Part shown: piece by piece, positions 33,624 to 43,154 of the stretch | Numbering within the stretch: position 1 is the stretch's first letter | How the letters are laid out: each line of letters starts with the position of its first letter | Origin: Prevotellaceae bacterium UBA2852 | GTDB taxonomy: Bacteria > Bacteroidota > Bacteroidia > Bacteroidales > Bacteroidaceae | Direction of reading: 5' to 3' | Length of the DNA: 64,000 nt | Assembly: GCA_002350855.1 (NCBI GenBank) | Contig: DEFM01000024.1 | Location: 95,837 to 159,836 of the forward strand | Position numbers and translations under genes: made by a program | The notes under the pieces: generated by a model | What the model saw: the letters and a program-made list of their open reading frames with translations, nothing else | Told to the model about the DNA's origin: nothing | The model's database searches: none

Positions 33624-35147
33624 ATGAACATAACAACGAAATTTCTTAATACACTATATTTTGCACGCAGGCAGAAAGCCATTGCGCGTTATTCAACCCA
33701 AGCACGTCAGATGCAGGAAAGAGTAATGGCCCGACTTGTAAACCGCGCACAACATACAGAATGGGGAATTAAGCATAAATTCTCCAATATTCACAGTTAT
33801 GATGACTTTGCCAAGAGCATGTCTCTCAACACATACGAGGAACTCAAATCATATATTCACCGTATGCGTGAAGGCGAAAGCGATGTACTGTGGCCAGGTA
33901 AGGTACGTTGGTATGCAAAATCATCAGGAACTACCAACGACAAGAGCAAATTCATCCCTGTAAGCAAGGATGGACTTAAGCATATCCATTACCTTGGCGG
34001 AGCCGACTGTGTATCGAGTTATCTTAAGGTTAACCCTAAGAGCCGTTTGTTCTCAGGGGTGAAAAGCAAAAGCCTGATTCTCGGAGGAAGTCACGCTCCA
34101 AATCTCAATACTCCTAAAAGTCTGGTAGGTGACCTCAGTGCTATTCTCATTGAGAATGTACCACGTGCGGTAAACCTCACACGAATACCAGAGAAGAAAG
34201 TGGCTCTGCTCAGCGATTTTGAGGAAAAACGTGATGCTATTGCCAAGATTGCATTGTCTCAGAACGTTACGAACATTAGCGGTGTGCCTTCATGGATGCT
34301 TAGTGTTCTGAAACGTATGCTGGAAATCTCCGGAAAGGAAAAGATTGATGACATCTGGCCAAACCTTGAAGTGTTCTTCCACGGAGGTGTTGCATTCACT
34401 CCTTATCGTGAGCAGTACAAGAATATCATCACACTTCCAGGTATGCACTATATGGAAACATATAACGCATCGGAAGGCTTCTTCGGCATCCAGACCGATC
34501 TCAACGATCCTGCCATGACACTCATGGTGGACTATGATGTGTTCTACGAATTCATTCCAATGGATGAATTTGGCACAGCCAACCCACATGTGCTTCCGCT
34601 CTGGGAAGTAAAGCCTGGGGTGAACTACGCAATGGTAATCAGTACAAGTTGCGGTTTGTGGCGTTACATCATCGGTGACACAGTCCGTTTCACACAGACA
34701 AATCCATACAAGTTCATAATCACAGGTAGAACAAAGCACTTTATCAACGCTTTTGGTGAGGAACTGGTAGTTGACAACGCTGAAAACGGACTTGAGCAGG
34801 CATGTGTAGCTACAGGCGCTCAAATCCGCGAATATACCGCTGCGCCTATCTTCATGGATGCCAATGCAAAATGTCGTCATCAGTGGCTTATCGAGTTTGC
34901 CAAACGCCCTTCGTCAATCGAGGAATTTGCTACGATTCTTGACCGTTCGCTTCAAGCCATCAACTCTGACTATGAAGCAAAGCGACACAAGAACATCACC
35001 CTTCAACCTCTGGAGATTATCGAAGCACGTGAGAACCTCTTCGATGACTGGCTTAAGGGTAAGGGAAAGCTTGGCGGTCAGCACAAGATTCCTCGCCTCA
35101 GCAACTCAAGAGAGTATATCGATGAGCTGATTGGGATGAATAAATAG
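33624..35147 (+). CDS. GH3 auxin-responsive-promoter family protein
   Basis: 507 residues. The GH3 family belongs to the adenylate-forming enzymes; plant members join amino acids to hormones, while the role of the common Bacteroidota homologues is unknown. The ATP-binding block is WYAKSSGTTNDKSKFIP (near 95-111), with YNASEGFFGIQ and GRTKHFINAFGEEL as later adenylation motifs. No signal peptide. It follows rnc by 38 bp and may be in its transcript; a boundary element begins 4 bp after the stop. Confidence 0.9.
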   Translation: MNITTKFLNTLYFARRQKAIARYSTQARQMQERVMARLVNRAQHTEWGIKHKFSNIHSYDDFAKSMSLNTYEELKSYIHRMREGESDVLWPGKVRWYAKSSGTTNDKSKFIPVSKDGLKHIHYLGGADCVSSYLKVNPKSRLFSGVKSKSLILGGSHAPNLNTPKSLVGDLSAILIENVPRAVNLTRIPEKKVALLSDFEEKRDAIAKIALSQNVTNISGVPSWMLSVLKRMLEISGKEKIDDIWPNLEVFFHGGVAFTPYREQYKNIITLPGMHYMETYNASEGFFGIQTDLNDPAMTLMVDYDVFYEFIPMDEFGTANPHVLPLWEVKPGVNYAMVISTSCGLWRYIIGDTVRFTQTNPYKFIITGRTKHFINAFGEELVVDNAENGLEQACVATGAQIREYTAAPIFMDANAKCRHQWLIEFAKRPSSIEEFATILDRSLQAINSDYEAKRHKNITLQPLEIIEARENLFDDWLKGKGKLGGQHKIPRLSNSREYIDELIGMNK

Positions 35148-35151
35148 GAGG

Positions 35152-35190
35152 AGACCCTCCCCCAACCCCTCCCAAGGGAGGGGAGTAGTC
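35152..35190 (+). repeat. G-rich palindromic boundary element, copy 7 (after GH3 stop)
   Basis: AGACCCTCCCCCAACCCC-TCCCAAGGGA-GGGGAGTAGT, beginning 4-5 bp after the stop codon with the AGACCC end nearest the gene. Confidence 0.85.
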
Positions 35191-35215
35191 AGATTACATA
35201 GATATAACCACTTAT

Positions 35216-35251
35216 CGTAATAACGTAATAACGATATAACGTCATTACGTC
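35216..35251. repeat. CGTAATAA octamer array
   Basis: CGTAATAA, CGTAATAA, CGATATAA, CGTCATTA, CGTC: 8-bp period, lying between two boundary elements of opposite orientation. Confidence 0.65.
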
Positions 35252-35306
35252 AAAATTATTAATTACCAAAGTATGATATTCAGTAACAGCAAACATAAGG
35301 ATCATT

Positions 35307-35396
35307 CTACTCCCCTCCCTCGCAGGGCAACTGCGCGGATAGCCGCTCAAGCAGTTGGTGACCAAAGGAAAGGTGGTAGGCAAGGGGGAGGGTCTG
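35307..35396 (+). repeat. G-rich palindromic boundary element, copy 8 with 59-bp loop insert
   Basis: The CTACTCCCCTCCCT arm and the CAAGGGGGAGGGTCTGTAGG arm are separated by an insert (35321-35380) that itself holds an inverted repeat, CAACTGC / GCAGTTG. The GGGTCT end lies 12 bp before the lipoprotein ATG. Confidence 0.75.
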
Positions 35397-35407
35397 TAGG
35401 GTCTTTT

Positions 35408-37378
35408 ATGGCTCTCCTTTTTGTTTCGCTGCTGCTTTTTGCTTGCGCCAATATCGGTACACCAGATGGCGGACCATACGATGAGACTCCTCCAAAGGTA
35501 GTGCGTACCACTCCGCATCTGGGTTCTATAAAGACCAAGACGAGGAAGATTGTAATTGAGTTTGATGAGAATGTAAAGCTCGACAACCCTTCGGAGAAGG
35601 TTATCATCTCTCCTCCGCAGATTAATATGCCTGAGATAGATGCTACGGGCAGACGTATTACCGTTGAACTTCAAGACACACTCATTCCTAACGCCACATA
35701 CACCATTGACTTCAGTGACGCCATTCAAGACAACAACGAAGGCAATCCCATGGGTGATTATGCCTTTACGTTCTCAACAGGTGATGAAGTCGATACAATG
35801 CAAGTGTCCGGATATGTGCTTGACGCTTCGAACCTGGAGCCAATCAAGAATATGCTTGTAGGCCTCTATACCGTGGATTCCATCGAACCGCTTCCTGACA
35901 GCGTTTTTATGCAGAAACCATTCGAACGAGTCTCACGTACAGACAGCCGAGGCCATTTCGTAATTAAGGGTTTGGCGAACAAACACTATCGTGTGTTTGC
36001 CCTGAAAGATCAGGATCAGAATTTCTATTACAGTCAGCGCAGCGAGATGCTGGCATTCAACCACAGGGTATTCACACCTTCGTCCAAACCAGATATCAGA
36101 GTCGATACAGTCTGGCATGATTCCATCCACTACGACTCTCTTGTCTATGTGCCTTATACCCATTTCTACCCGGACAATCTCACCTTGCTTGCCTTTAACG
36201 AAAAGGTTATAACCAGAAACAAGCTCAAGGACGAACGTCTGCAACTGGAGAAATTCACCTTATACTTCACCGCGCCTGACTCAGTCCTTCCGACAGTAGA
36301 AGGCATGAACTTCGACAGCAACAATGCGTTTGTTATTGAGGCCAATCCCACTCGCGACACTATCACATATTGGATTCGCGACTCGCTCATCTACAACAAA
36401 GATACACTTGACTGCGTAATCCATTTCAATGCCCACGACACACTTGGCGTGCTTCGTGCAACGACTGACACAATCAGTCTTGTCTCTCGTCAAAGTTATG
36501 CAAAGGTACAGAAACGCAGACTGCAAGAGTGGGAAGAATATGCCAAGGAGTACAGGAAAAACTACATGGCAGAGCACAAGGACTCACTTCGTGCCGAACG
36601 CAAGTCAAAGAAAAAGAAGATAGAAGAAGAGGACATCCCTGTTCCGCCAATGCCAGAGGTCTTTCTTGAGATGAATATTGGGCGTACCACGTTTAGCCCT
36701 GATCAGAATTTGGATTTCAACTTCTCGGAACCAATTGACACAGCCTACATCTCTATGTTCAGTCTGAATGAGATAGTGGATTCCACGACTGTGCCACGGG
36801 AGTTCCTGCTTCGCCGGCATCCAAACAAGAATAATGCCTATCGCCTATATGCCGAATGGCAACCAGGTAGCAGCTACGAACTTCTGATTGATACCGGTGC
36901 CTTTGTAAGTATATACAACCATAGGACGGAAGGCACGAAACGCAGCGTCAAAGTGAAGGGTCTGGATTCTTTCAGTTCTTTGTTCGTAACCATCCAAAAC
37001 GTTGACTCCAATTATATTCTGCAGCTTATCAATGGAAGTGACAAGGTAGTCAAGGAGAAGCGAGTGAAAGACGGTAAGGTTGACTTTTATTTCATAGATC
37101 CGGGAACATATTACCTACGCTTGTTCAACGACAGAAATGGTGACGGAGAATGGACTACGGGCAACTATATCGAACAGTTGCAGGGTGAAGAGACATACTA
37201 CTATCCGGGAGGATTGGTTCTACGTGCCCAATGGGATGTTTCGCAGACATGGAACCCGCTCTTAACTCCTATCTACGAGCAGAAACCACTGAAGATAACT
37301 AAACAGAAACCGGATAAATCCCGCAAACAGACCAATCGCAACGCTGAACGCGAGGAAAAGAAACGCAAGAAAAAATAA
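35408..37378 (+). CDS. Ig-like (Big_5) domain lipoprotein
   Basis: 656 residues from ATG 35408, chosen because it opens a lipoprotein signal (MALLFVSLLLFAC, lipidated Cys13). The longer frame from 35273 is translated repeat element. Residues about 25-125 form a bacterial Ig-like Big_5 domain (PKVVRTTPHLGSIK, IEFDENVKL); later beta-rich domains follow, with a Lys/Arg-rich tail (EEKKRKKK). The family is common and lacks a firm role; it is probably anchored in the outer membrane. A strong terminator follows 2 bp after the stop. Confidence 0.88.
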   Translation: MALLFVSLLLFACANIGTPDGGPYDETPPKVVRTTPHLGSIKTKTRKIVIEFDENVKLDNPSEKVIISPPQINMPEIDATGRRITVELQDTLIPNATYTIDFSDAIQDNNEGNPMGDYAFTFSTGDEVDTMQVSGYVLDASNLEPIKNMLVGLYTVDSIEPLPDSVFMQKPFERVSRTDSRGHFVIKGLANKHYRVFALKDQDQNFYYSQRSEMLAFNHRVFTPSSKPDIRVDTVWHDSIHYDSLVYVPYTHFYPDNLTLLAFNEKVITRNKLKDERLQLEKFTLYFTAPDSVLPTVEGMNFDSNNAFVIEANPTRDTITYWIRDSLIYNKDTLDCVIHFNAHDTLGVLRATTDTISLVSRQSYAKVQKRRLQEWEEYAKEYRKNYMAEHKDSLRAERKSKKKKIEEEDIPVPPMPEVFLEMNIGRTTFSPDQNLDFNFSEPIDTAYISMFSLNEIVDSTTVPREFLLRRHPNKNNAYRLYAEWQPGSSYELLIDTGAFVSIYNHRTEGTKRSVKVKGLDSFSSLFVTIQNVDSNYILQLINGSDKVVKEKRVKDGKVDFYFIDPGTYYLRLFNDRNGDGEWTTGNYIEQLQGEETYYYPGGLVLRAQWDVSQTWNPLLTPIYEQKPLKITKQKPDKSRKQTNRNAEREEKKRKKK

Positions 37379-37380
37379 AA

Positions 37381-37423
37381 ACAAGCAGGACTAGAATTGT
37401 TTTTAGTCCTGCTTGTTTTTTTT
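37381..37423 (+). terminator. Terminator after the Big_5 lipoprotein gene
   Basis: ACAAGCAGGACT pairs with AGTCCTGCTTGT, followed by T8. Confidence 0.92.
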
Positions 37424-37436
37424 GTGTCTGAGTATT

Positions 37437-37471
37437 CCTAAGATAACCTAGGGTAGCCTAGGAAAACCTAT
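37437..37471. repeat. CCTAGG decamer array, copy 3
   Basis: CCTAAGATAA, CCTAGGGTAG, CCTAGGAAAA, CCTAT: exact 10-bp period, ending 4 bp from the DUF3127 stop codon. Confidence 0.75.
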
Positions 37472-37475
37472 CTAC

Positions 37476-37895
37476 TTAGAATGGCAGATCGTCAGTGTTG
37501 TCGCTCTGTGCGAAGTCAGGTTGTGGTGCTGCGGCTGGTTGTGCAGCTACTGCTGGTGCTCCAGGAGCAGCAACTGGAGCAGGTGCACCTTCCATAGTTC
37601 CTGCTGATGGAACTTCACCTGGAGTTACGCGGTCTACTCGCCATGCACGGATATCGTTGAACCAACGACCCTGATACTCACGGGCATTAACATCGAAGAA
37701 CACATTGAGTTCTTCTCCCAACTGTATATTAAACTGACGAATTTTGTCTTCTCCGAAAACATTGAAACACATGCGGCGTGGGAACTGTTCGTGGGTTTCT
37801 ATCACGTATTCCTGAATCATCCATGGGTTACCGGTTGTCTTTGCAACACCAGTTCTTGCCTCTAAAATTGCTATTACTTTTCCTGCTAATTCCAT
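37476..37895 (-). CDS. DUF3127 protein (OB-fold, SSB-like)
   Basis: 139 residues. Residues 1-90 match DUF3127 (MELAGKVIAILEARTGVAKT, FNVFGEDKI, VFFDVNARE, NDIRAWRV), whose OB-like pattern resembles single-stranded DNA-binding proteins. The rest is Ala/Pro/Gln-rich and ends in an acidic DDLPF, very like the C-terminal tip by which SSB recruits partners. A role in DNA metabolism is therefore likely (inference). Its divergent neighbour is dnaN. Confidence 0.85.
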   Translation of the reverse strand: MELAGKVIAILEARTGVAKTTGNPWMIQEYVIETHEQFPRRMCFNVFGEDKIRQFNIQLGEELNVFFDVNAREYQGRWFNDIRAWRVDRVTPGEVPSAGTMEGAPAPVAAPGAPAVAAQPAAAPQPDFAQSDNTDDLPF

Positions 37896-37991
37896 TTTGT
37901 TATTGATTAATTAATTTTATGCGAATTTACGACTTTCTGCCGTATTAAAAGAATTTTCGATAAATATTTTTCAAAAACGGAAAACAATTTA

Positions 37992-38000
37992 TACCTTTGT
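37992..38000 (+). promoter_or_regulatory. -7 element of dnaN
   Basis: TACCTTTGT fits TAnnTTTG; the leader is about 70 nt. No clear -33 motif. Confidence 0.5.
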
Positions 38001-38077
38001 ATGCTAAAGGCAAATTCTTGTCGTTATTGCTATTATCAAGAATACCCTAATTGTTAAATATATAATACTTTCTTTAT

Positions 38078-39202
38078 ATGAAATTCAACGTTTCAAGCAC
38101 CACACTCTGCAACCGCCTGCAGATTCTCAGTCGTGTTCTTCCAAGCAAAAGCACGATTCAAATTCTGGATTGCATTCTCTTTGAACTGGAGGGAAACAAT
38201 CTGCGTATGACAGCAACCGACAGCGAAACCACGCTTGTTACCAACCTTGAAGTTCAGGAAGGTGAAGGTGGCGGTCGCTTTGCTATCAAGGCAACTACTA
38301 TCATCAATGGCTTGAAAGATATTGCTGACCAGCCAATAACTCTCAACATCAACGATGAAAACTACGAAATCGTTATTAACTACCAAAACGGTCATAGCAA
38401 CTTCATTGGTCAGAGCGGTGCTGAATATCCTATACCACAAGCTATCGGTGATAGCACACAGCAGATCAATATCGGTTGCGATGTACTGCTTGCTGGTGTC
38501 TCACGTGCTCTCTTCGCTACTGCAGAAGACGAGTTGCGTCCTGTAATGAATGGTATCTATTTCGATATCACTCCTGAAAGCCTCACATTCGTTGCAAGCG
38601 ACGGACACAAACTGGTTCGCAACACCTGCACAAACATCCATAGTGAGCAGCCATCAGCATTCATCCTGCCTAAGAAGCCCGCAAAGACTCTGAAAGATAT
38701 CCTGGCACGTGAATCGGGCGATGCATTTATCCAGTTTGACGAGCGCAACGCACAGATAGGAATGGAAAACTACACCCTCTCTTGCCGTCTGATTGAAGGC
38801 CGCTATCCTAACTATGCATCAGTAATTCCGAACGACAACCCTTACCGCGTAACGATTGACCGTGCTGCACTGGTAGGCGCTCTCCGCCGTGTGATGGTGT
38901 TCGCAAGCACCAGCACTTCACTTGTCAAATTGCATATCAACCAAGGCAATATGACCGTTTCCGCACAGGATATCGACTTCGCTTCTTCTGCTGAGGAAAA
39001 CATCATCTGCGACTATAACGGCACTCCTATGAGCATCGGTTTCAAAGGTCCGTTCCTCCTCGACATCCTCAATAGCATCACATCTACTGAAGTGATACTG
39101 GAGCTTGCCGACCCAAGCCGTGCAGGAGTCATCGTTCCTTCTACCCAGGAAGAAAACGAAGATCTGCTCATGTTGCTCATGCCTATGATGCTTAACGAAT
39201 GA
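38078..39202 (+). CDS. dnaN: DNA polymerase III beta clamp
   Basis: 374 residues, the normal length for three clamp domains. It encircles DNA and tethers the polymerase and repair enzymes. Family sequence includes LSRVLPSKSTIQILDCI near the N-terminus, ATDSETTL, EFPIP-type AEYPIPQ, FVASDGHKLV and the C-terminal LLMLLMPMMLN. It is followed by coaBC after about 110 bp. Confidence 0.97.
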   Translation: MKFNVSSTTLCNRLQILSRVLPSKSTIQILDCILFELEGNNLRMTATDSETTLVTNLEVQEGEGGGRFAIKATTIINGLKDIADQPITLNINDENYEIVINYQNGHSNFIGQSGAEYPIPQAIGDSTQQINIGCDVLLAGVSRALFATAEDELRPVMNGIYFDITPESLTFVASDGHKLVRNTCTNIHSEQPSAFILPKKPAKTLKDILARESGDAFIQFDERNAQIGMENYTLSCRLIEGRYPNYASVIPNDNPYRVTIDRAALVGALRRVMVFASTSTSLVKLHINQGNMTVSAQDIDFASSAEENIICDYNGTPMSIGFKGPFLLDILNSITSTEVILELADPSRAGVIVPSTQEENEDLLMLLMPMMLNE

Positions 39203-39311
39203 TAATCAATTAAAACATCACACTTACAGTCTTCGACATTGAGATAATACCAACAGCCTCATGGTCGAAGACTTTGTGCTTAATTACATATAATATAATT
39301 TAGGGGTAGGA

Positions 39312-40514
39312 ATGCTTAAAGGAAAGAAAATCGTACTGGGCATTACAGGCAGCATAGCCGCCTACAAGTCATGCCTCATCATCCGCCAGTTGATTAAAGC
39401 CGGAGCTGAAGTACAAGTTGTTATCACTCCTGCAGGAAAAGAGTTCATAACTCCCATCACACTGTCTGCACTGACATCGAAGCCTGTCATCAGCGAGTTC
39501 TTTGCACAGCGCGACGGAACCTGGCATTCTCATGTTGCTCTCGGACTGTGGGCCGACGCCATGCTCATCGCGCCGGCTACAGCATCTACGATAGGGAAAA
39601 TGGCTAACGGCATTGCCGACAATATGCTTATCACCACATATCTGTCGATGAAAGCACCAGTGTTCATTGCTCCGGCAATGGATCTTGACATGTACGCACA
39701 CCCTTCAACCCAGAAGAACCTTAATACCCTGCGTTCCTACGGCAACTACATCATTGAACCTGGTACGGGATTCCTCGCATCACATCTCGAAGGCAAGGGC
39801 CGTATGGAAGAGCCTGAAGAGATCGTAAGGATTCTTGACGAGAAGCTTTCCTGCGACTCCGACAAATGCAGCAATCAATCCATCCTAATCACAGCCGGAC
39901 CCACATACGAAAAGATTGATCCGGTAAGGTTTATCGGTAATTATTCCAGTGGAAAAATGGGAATTGCGCTTGCTGAGGAATGTCTGCGTCGCGGCATGAA
40001 AGTGGAATTGGTTCTCGGTCCTATCAGCATCACACGTCCTTCACATGCCAACCTCCATATCACCAACGTAGAATCGGCAGAGGAGATGTACAATGCCTGT
40101 ATGGAGATATATCCAAAGGTCAATTCAGCTATACTATGTGCAGCAGTGGCAGACTTCACTCCCATCAGCACAGCAAACGAGAAAATCAAACGCAAGGGCG
40201 ATGAACTCACCCTTCAACTGAAACCTACCCACGACATAGCAGCTGCACTTGGCAAACAGAAACGCCAGGATCAGACTCTCGTAGGCTTTGCTCTTGAAAC
40301 CAACGACGAGCAGGCTAATGCAGAAGGTAAGCTCAAGAAGAAGAACTTCGACTTCATCGTTCTTAACTCCCTTCGCGACTCTGGTGCTGGTTTCCGCACG
40401 GATACCAATAAAATCACCATTATCCACAGCGACCTCACCCGCAAGGAATATCCACTGAAACCAAAATCCGAAGTGGCAAAAGATATAGTAGAAGAAGTAT
40501 TATGCGTCGAATAA
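39312..40514 (+). CDS. coaBC: Bifunctional phosphopantothenoylcysteine decarboxylase / synthase (CoaBC)
   Basis: 400 residues. It catalyses two steps of coenzyme A synthesis: CTP-dependent joining of phosphopantothenate to cysteine (CoaB, C-terminal) and FMN-dependent decarboxylation (CoaC, N-terminal). CoaC motifs: GITGSIAAYKS, active-site HSHVALG, PAMDLDMY. CoaB motifs: ITAGPTYEKIDPVRFIGN, SSGKMG, KPTHDIAAALG. The stop overlaps the start of the DUF4835 gene by 13 bp. Confidence 0.97.
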   Translation: MLKGKKIVLGITGSIAAYKSCLIIRQLIKAGAEVQVVITPAGKEFITPITLSALTSKPVISEFFAQRDGTWHSHVALGLWADAMLIAPATASTIGKMANGIADNMLITTYLSMKAPVFIAPAMDLDMYAHPSTQKNLNTLRSYGNYIIEPGTGFLASHLEGKGRMEEPEEIVRILDEKLSCDSDKCSNQSILITAGPTYEKIDPVRFIGNYSSGKMGIALAEECLRRGMKVELVLGPISITRPSHANLHITNVESAEEMYNACMEIYPKVNSAILCAAVADFTPISTANEKIKRKGDELTLQLKPTHDIAAALGKQKRQDQTLVGFALETNDEQANAEGKLKKKNFDFIVLNSLRDSGAGFRTDTNKITIIHSDLTRKEYPLKPKSEVAKDIVEEVLCVE

Positions 40515-41407
40515 TTATTTTATTCTTCATTCTTCATTCTTCATTCTTCATTTCAAATGCTCAAGAGCTGAACTGCAAGGTGAAGGTTACCCATACTCAG
40601 GTACAGGGTACCAATACCAGTGTATTTGAGACTTTGGAGAATGTGCTTAATGAGTTCATGAACAATCGTGCATGGACAGAACTGCAATTCGCACAGAACG
40701 AACGCATAGAGTGCAACATGACCATAAATGTAAAGCAGTACAAGCAAGATGACAATGCATTTCAGTGTGAACTGCTCTTCCAGCTCAATCGTCCTGTCTT
40801 CAACTCTACCTACAACTCTATTGTGATATCGATGCGCGACAACCAGTTCAATTTCCAATATAAGGAATACGAACCGCTCGACTTCAATATCAACAACATG
40901 GACAACAACCTCACCGCCATGTTGGCATACTACGCATATCTGTTCATCGGACTTGATTTGGACACTTTCTCTCCCCTTGGAGGCACAGATGTACTGCGCC
41001 AGGCAGAACTCATAGTTAACAATGCACAGACAATGAGTGAGACAGGATGGAAGGCATTTGAGAACAACCGCAACCGTCACGGTATCATCAACGACTATCT
41101 TGACGGAAGCATGGAACCTTTCCGCCAACTGATGTACAAATACCACCGTCTCGGTCTTGACGAAATGTCGAATAATGTGGACCGCGGACGCACAGCCATT
41201 ACCGAAAGCATCGAAATGCTGAAGGAAGCTCATTCCAATAAACCTCTCAGCGACCTTCCACAAATCTTCACCGACTACAAACGCGATGAAATAGTAAATA
41301 TCTACCGTGGTCAGCACGGCACAGCCAACGAACGGGAGTCGGTTTACAACATTCTCTCTGAACTGAACGCCTCACAAAACCGCGAATGGACTAAAATCAA
41401 GCAATAA
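40502..41407 (+). CDS. DUF4835 exported protein
   Basis: 301 residues matching the Bacteroidota DUF4835 family, which follows coaBC in many genomes as I recall. Signal peptide about 1-20 (MRRIIILFFILHSSFFIS). The conserved body starts at QELNCKVKVTHTQVQG. Function unknown. The core of the signal peptide (FFILHSSFFI) is encoded by the TTCTTCA heptamer repeat, so the export signal seems to derive from, or be rebuilt by, repeat DNA. It overlaps coaBC by 13 bp; terminator downstream. Confidence 0.88.
   Translation: MRRIIILFFILHSSFFISNAQELNCKVKVTHTQVQGTNTSVFETLENVLNEFMNNRAWTELQFAQNERIECNMTINVKQYKQDDNAFQCELLFQLNRPVFNSTYNSIVISMRDNQFNFQYKEYEPLDFNINNMDNNLTAMLAYYAYLFIGLDLDTFSPLGGTDVLRQAELIVNNAQTMSETGWKAFENNRNRHGIINDYLDGSMEPFRQLMYKYHRLGLDEMSNNVDRGRTAITESIEMLKEAHSNKPLSDLPQIFTDYKRDEIVNIYRGQHGTANERESVYNILSELNASQNREWTKIKQ
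40519..40552 (+). repeat. TTCTTCA heptamer array inside the DUF4835 signal peptide
   Basis: Four ATTCTTC units in tandem, read in frame as FFILHSSFFI. Confidence 0.75.
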
Positions 41408-41412
41408 AAAAA

Positions 41413-41449
41413 CCAGCCAAAGACGCTACCGTTTTTGGCTGGCTTTTTT
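41413..41449. terminator. Terminator between DUF4835 and the THUMP methyltransferase gene
   Basis: CCAGCCAAA pairs with TTTGGCTGG, flanked by A7 and T7, between convergent genes. Confidence 0.9.
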
Positions 41450-41473
41450 TATGTCCTGTTGTCTGAACCTATA

Positions 41474-43126
41474 TCAATCTTCATCAAGGCGGAAGGGACG
41501 TCCTTCTTCATCGAAACCAAAACGGGGTTTACCACCTTTTGAAGCCTTATGATTTTTTGTTTTTGAGAATTTTTGCTCAAATGACTTCTTATCGTCACGG
41601 CGGAAACCTTTGTCGTCACGGCGGAATTTCTTTTCATCACGATGGTGTGATGATTTGCGGTCTTTGCCGAATGGACGGCGGTCACCGTCTTCTGGTTCAT
41701 AATCGCTGCCGCGATCTCCCCATTTGAAATTATGGCGGTTGAGACGTGGCTCGTCGTCACCCTCGAAGAGAGGAGTTCTGTCTTTTGGGTTCTTACGTTC
41801 AAATGGCTTCTTGTCGTCACGATAGTCCTTGCGGTTAGGACGTGAACGGAAATAGTGTTCATCGTCGCGGCTGCCACCTGCATCGCGCCAGCTCTTTCCG
41901 TCAAACGTAGAGTCATCGTCACGACGGCGAAGTGGTTTGTACTTCGCATTGCGCTGACGTTCCTCGTCGGTCTTGATATCTTCGCCTTCACCCTTAAGGT
42001 CGCTCAGTTTGCCACTGAACACCTGATACTTGCGGAGTTCGCAAGGCAGAGAACCATTGTAGAGTGCGAATTTTGTTGATGGACGGAGACGGATTTTGTC
42101 GAAACATTCCTCGTGACTACTGAGAATCCAAGCCTCGTTACCTGCAAAGGCGCGCTTCAGGCGGTTGCCAATAGTGTCGTAGAGGTCGAGAATGTCATCG
42201 GTAGTGATGCGTTCGCCGTAAGGAGGATTGGTCATCATCATGGCTTCTGAGCCGTTCCAGTCGAAATCGTAGAAGTCCTGCTGGCTTACTTCAACCACCT
42301 TGCTTACTCCTGCACTACGCACATTATCCAGGGCAACGGCAACAGCCTGACGGTTGATGTCGTAACCATATATCTTGTGGTCGAACTCACGTTCGTCACT
42401 GTCATCGTTGTAGATGCGGTCAAGAAGATCCTCGTCGAAGTCTTTCCAGCGCTCAAATCCGAATTCCTCACGGAATACACCTGGATAGATATTCATTGCC
42501 ATGAGAGCAGCCTCAATGAGTATCGTACCGCTTCCGCAGAACGGGTCAATAAGGTCACACTGTCCTTCCCATCCAGCAAGACGCAGCATACCTGCAGCAA
42601 GCACCTCATTGATTGGAGCAGCTACTGAGCCGGTGCGATAACCACGCTTATGCAGGCTTTCACCAGAGGAGTCGAGGGAAATGGTCACCTTTTCCTCTGC
42701 TATATGCACATTGATGCGGATGTCAGGATTACTGATGCTGACGTTAGGACGTTCTCCTGTGGTTTCACGGAAATAGTCGGCAATGGCATCCTTCACACGA
42801 TAAGCCACAAACTTAGAGTGGCGGAAGGTGTTGGAGAATACTACGGCATCGATAAGGAATGTCTGGTTTACGTCCATATAGTCGCTCCAAGGCATTTTCT
42901 TTACTACCTCGTACACATCGTCAGCATCTGATGATTTGAATGTCTTGATGGGCATAAGTACTCTTACTGCTGTGCGCAGGCAGAAATTAGCCCTGTAGAG
43001 CATCTCCTTGTCACCGGTGAACGACACCATGCGATTTCCTATTTCTACGTCGTTGGCACCAAGTTCTATGATTTCTTTGGCAAGAACTTCTTCAAGTCCC
43101 TGAAAGGTCTTAGCTATGATTTGCAT
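41474..43126 (-). CDS. THUMP-domain rRNA methyltransferase (RlmL-like) with charged tail
   Basis: 550 residues. Residues 1-155 contain the THUMP RNA-binding domain, and about 160-385 the methyltransferase with DPFCGSG (194-200, SAM loop) and NPPYGER (300-306, target-base pocket). It resembles the N-terminal half of E. coli RlmL, which makes m2G2445 in 23S rRNA. The last 165 residues are a low-complexity tail rich in Arg, Asp and Lys with repeated RRDDK/FRRDD units, probably disordered and RNA-binding. Promoter side carries a CCTAGG array. Confidence 0.88.
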   Translation of the reverse strand: MQIIAKTFQGLEEVLAKEIIELGANDVEIGNRMVSFTGDKEMLYRANFCLRTAVRVLMPIKTFKSSDADDVYEVVKKMPWSDYMDVNQTFLIDAVVFSNTFRHSKFVAYRVKDAIADYFRETTGERPNVSISNPDIRINVHIAEEKVTISLDSSGESLHKRGYRTGSVAAPINEVLAAGMLRLAGWEGQCDLIDPFCGSGTILIEAALMAMNIYPGVFREEFGFERWKDFDEDLLDRIYNDDSDEREFDHKIYGYDINRQAVAVALDNVRSAGVSKVVEVSQQDFYDFDWNGSEAMMMTNPPYGERITTDDILDLYDTIGNRLKRAFAGNEAWILSSHEECFDKIRLRPSTKFALYNGSLPCELRKYQVFSGKLSDLKGEGEDIKTDEERQRNAKYKPLRRRDDDSTFDGKSWRDAGGSRDDEHYFRSRPNRKDYRDDKKPFERKNPKDRTPLFEGDDEPRLNRHNFKWGDRGSDYEPEDGDRRPFGKDRKSSHHRDEKKFRRDDKGFRRDDKKSFEQKFSKTKNHKASKGGKPRFGFDEEGRPFRLDED

Positions 43127-43154
43127 ATTTTGAGTTTTTAATTTTTTTTAGTTT

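Noticed and set aside
40553..41317. 254-codon minus-strand frame
   Set aside because: It is the antisense of the DUF4835 gene, which is coupled to coaBC and has a signal peptide.
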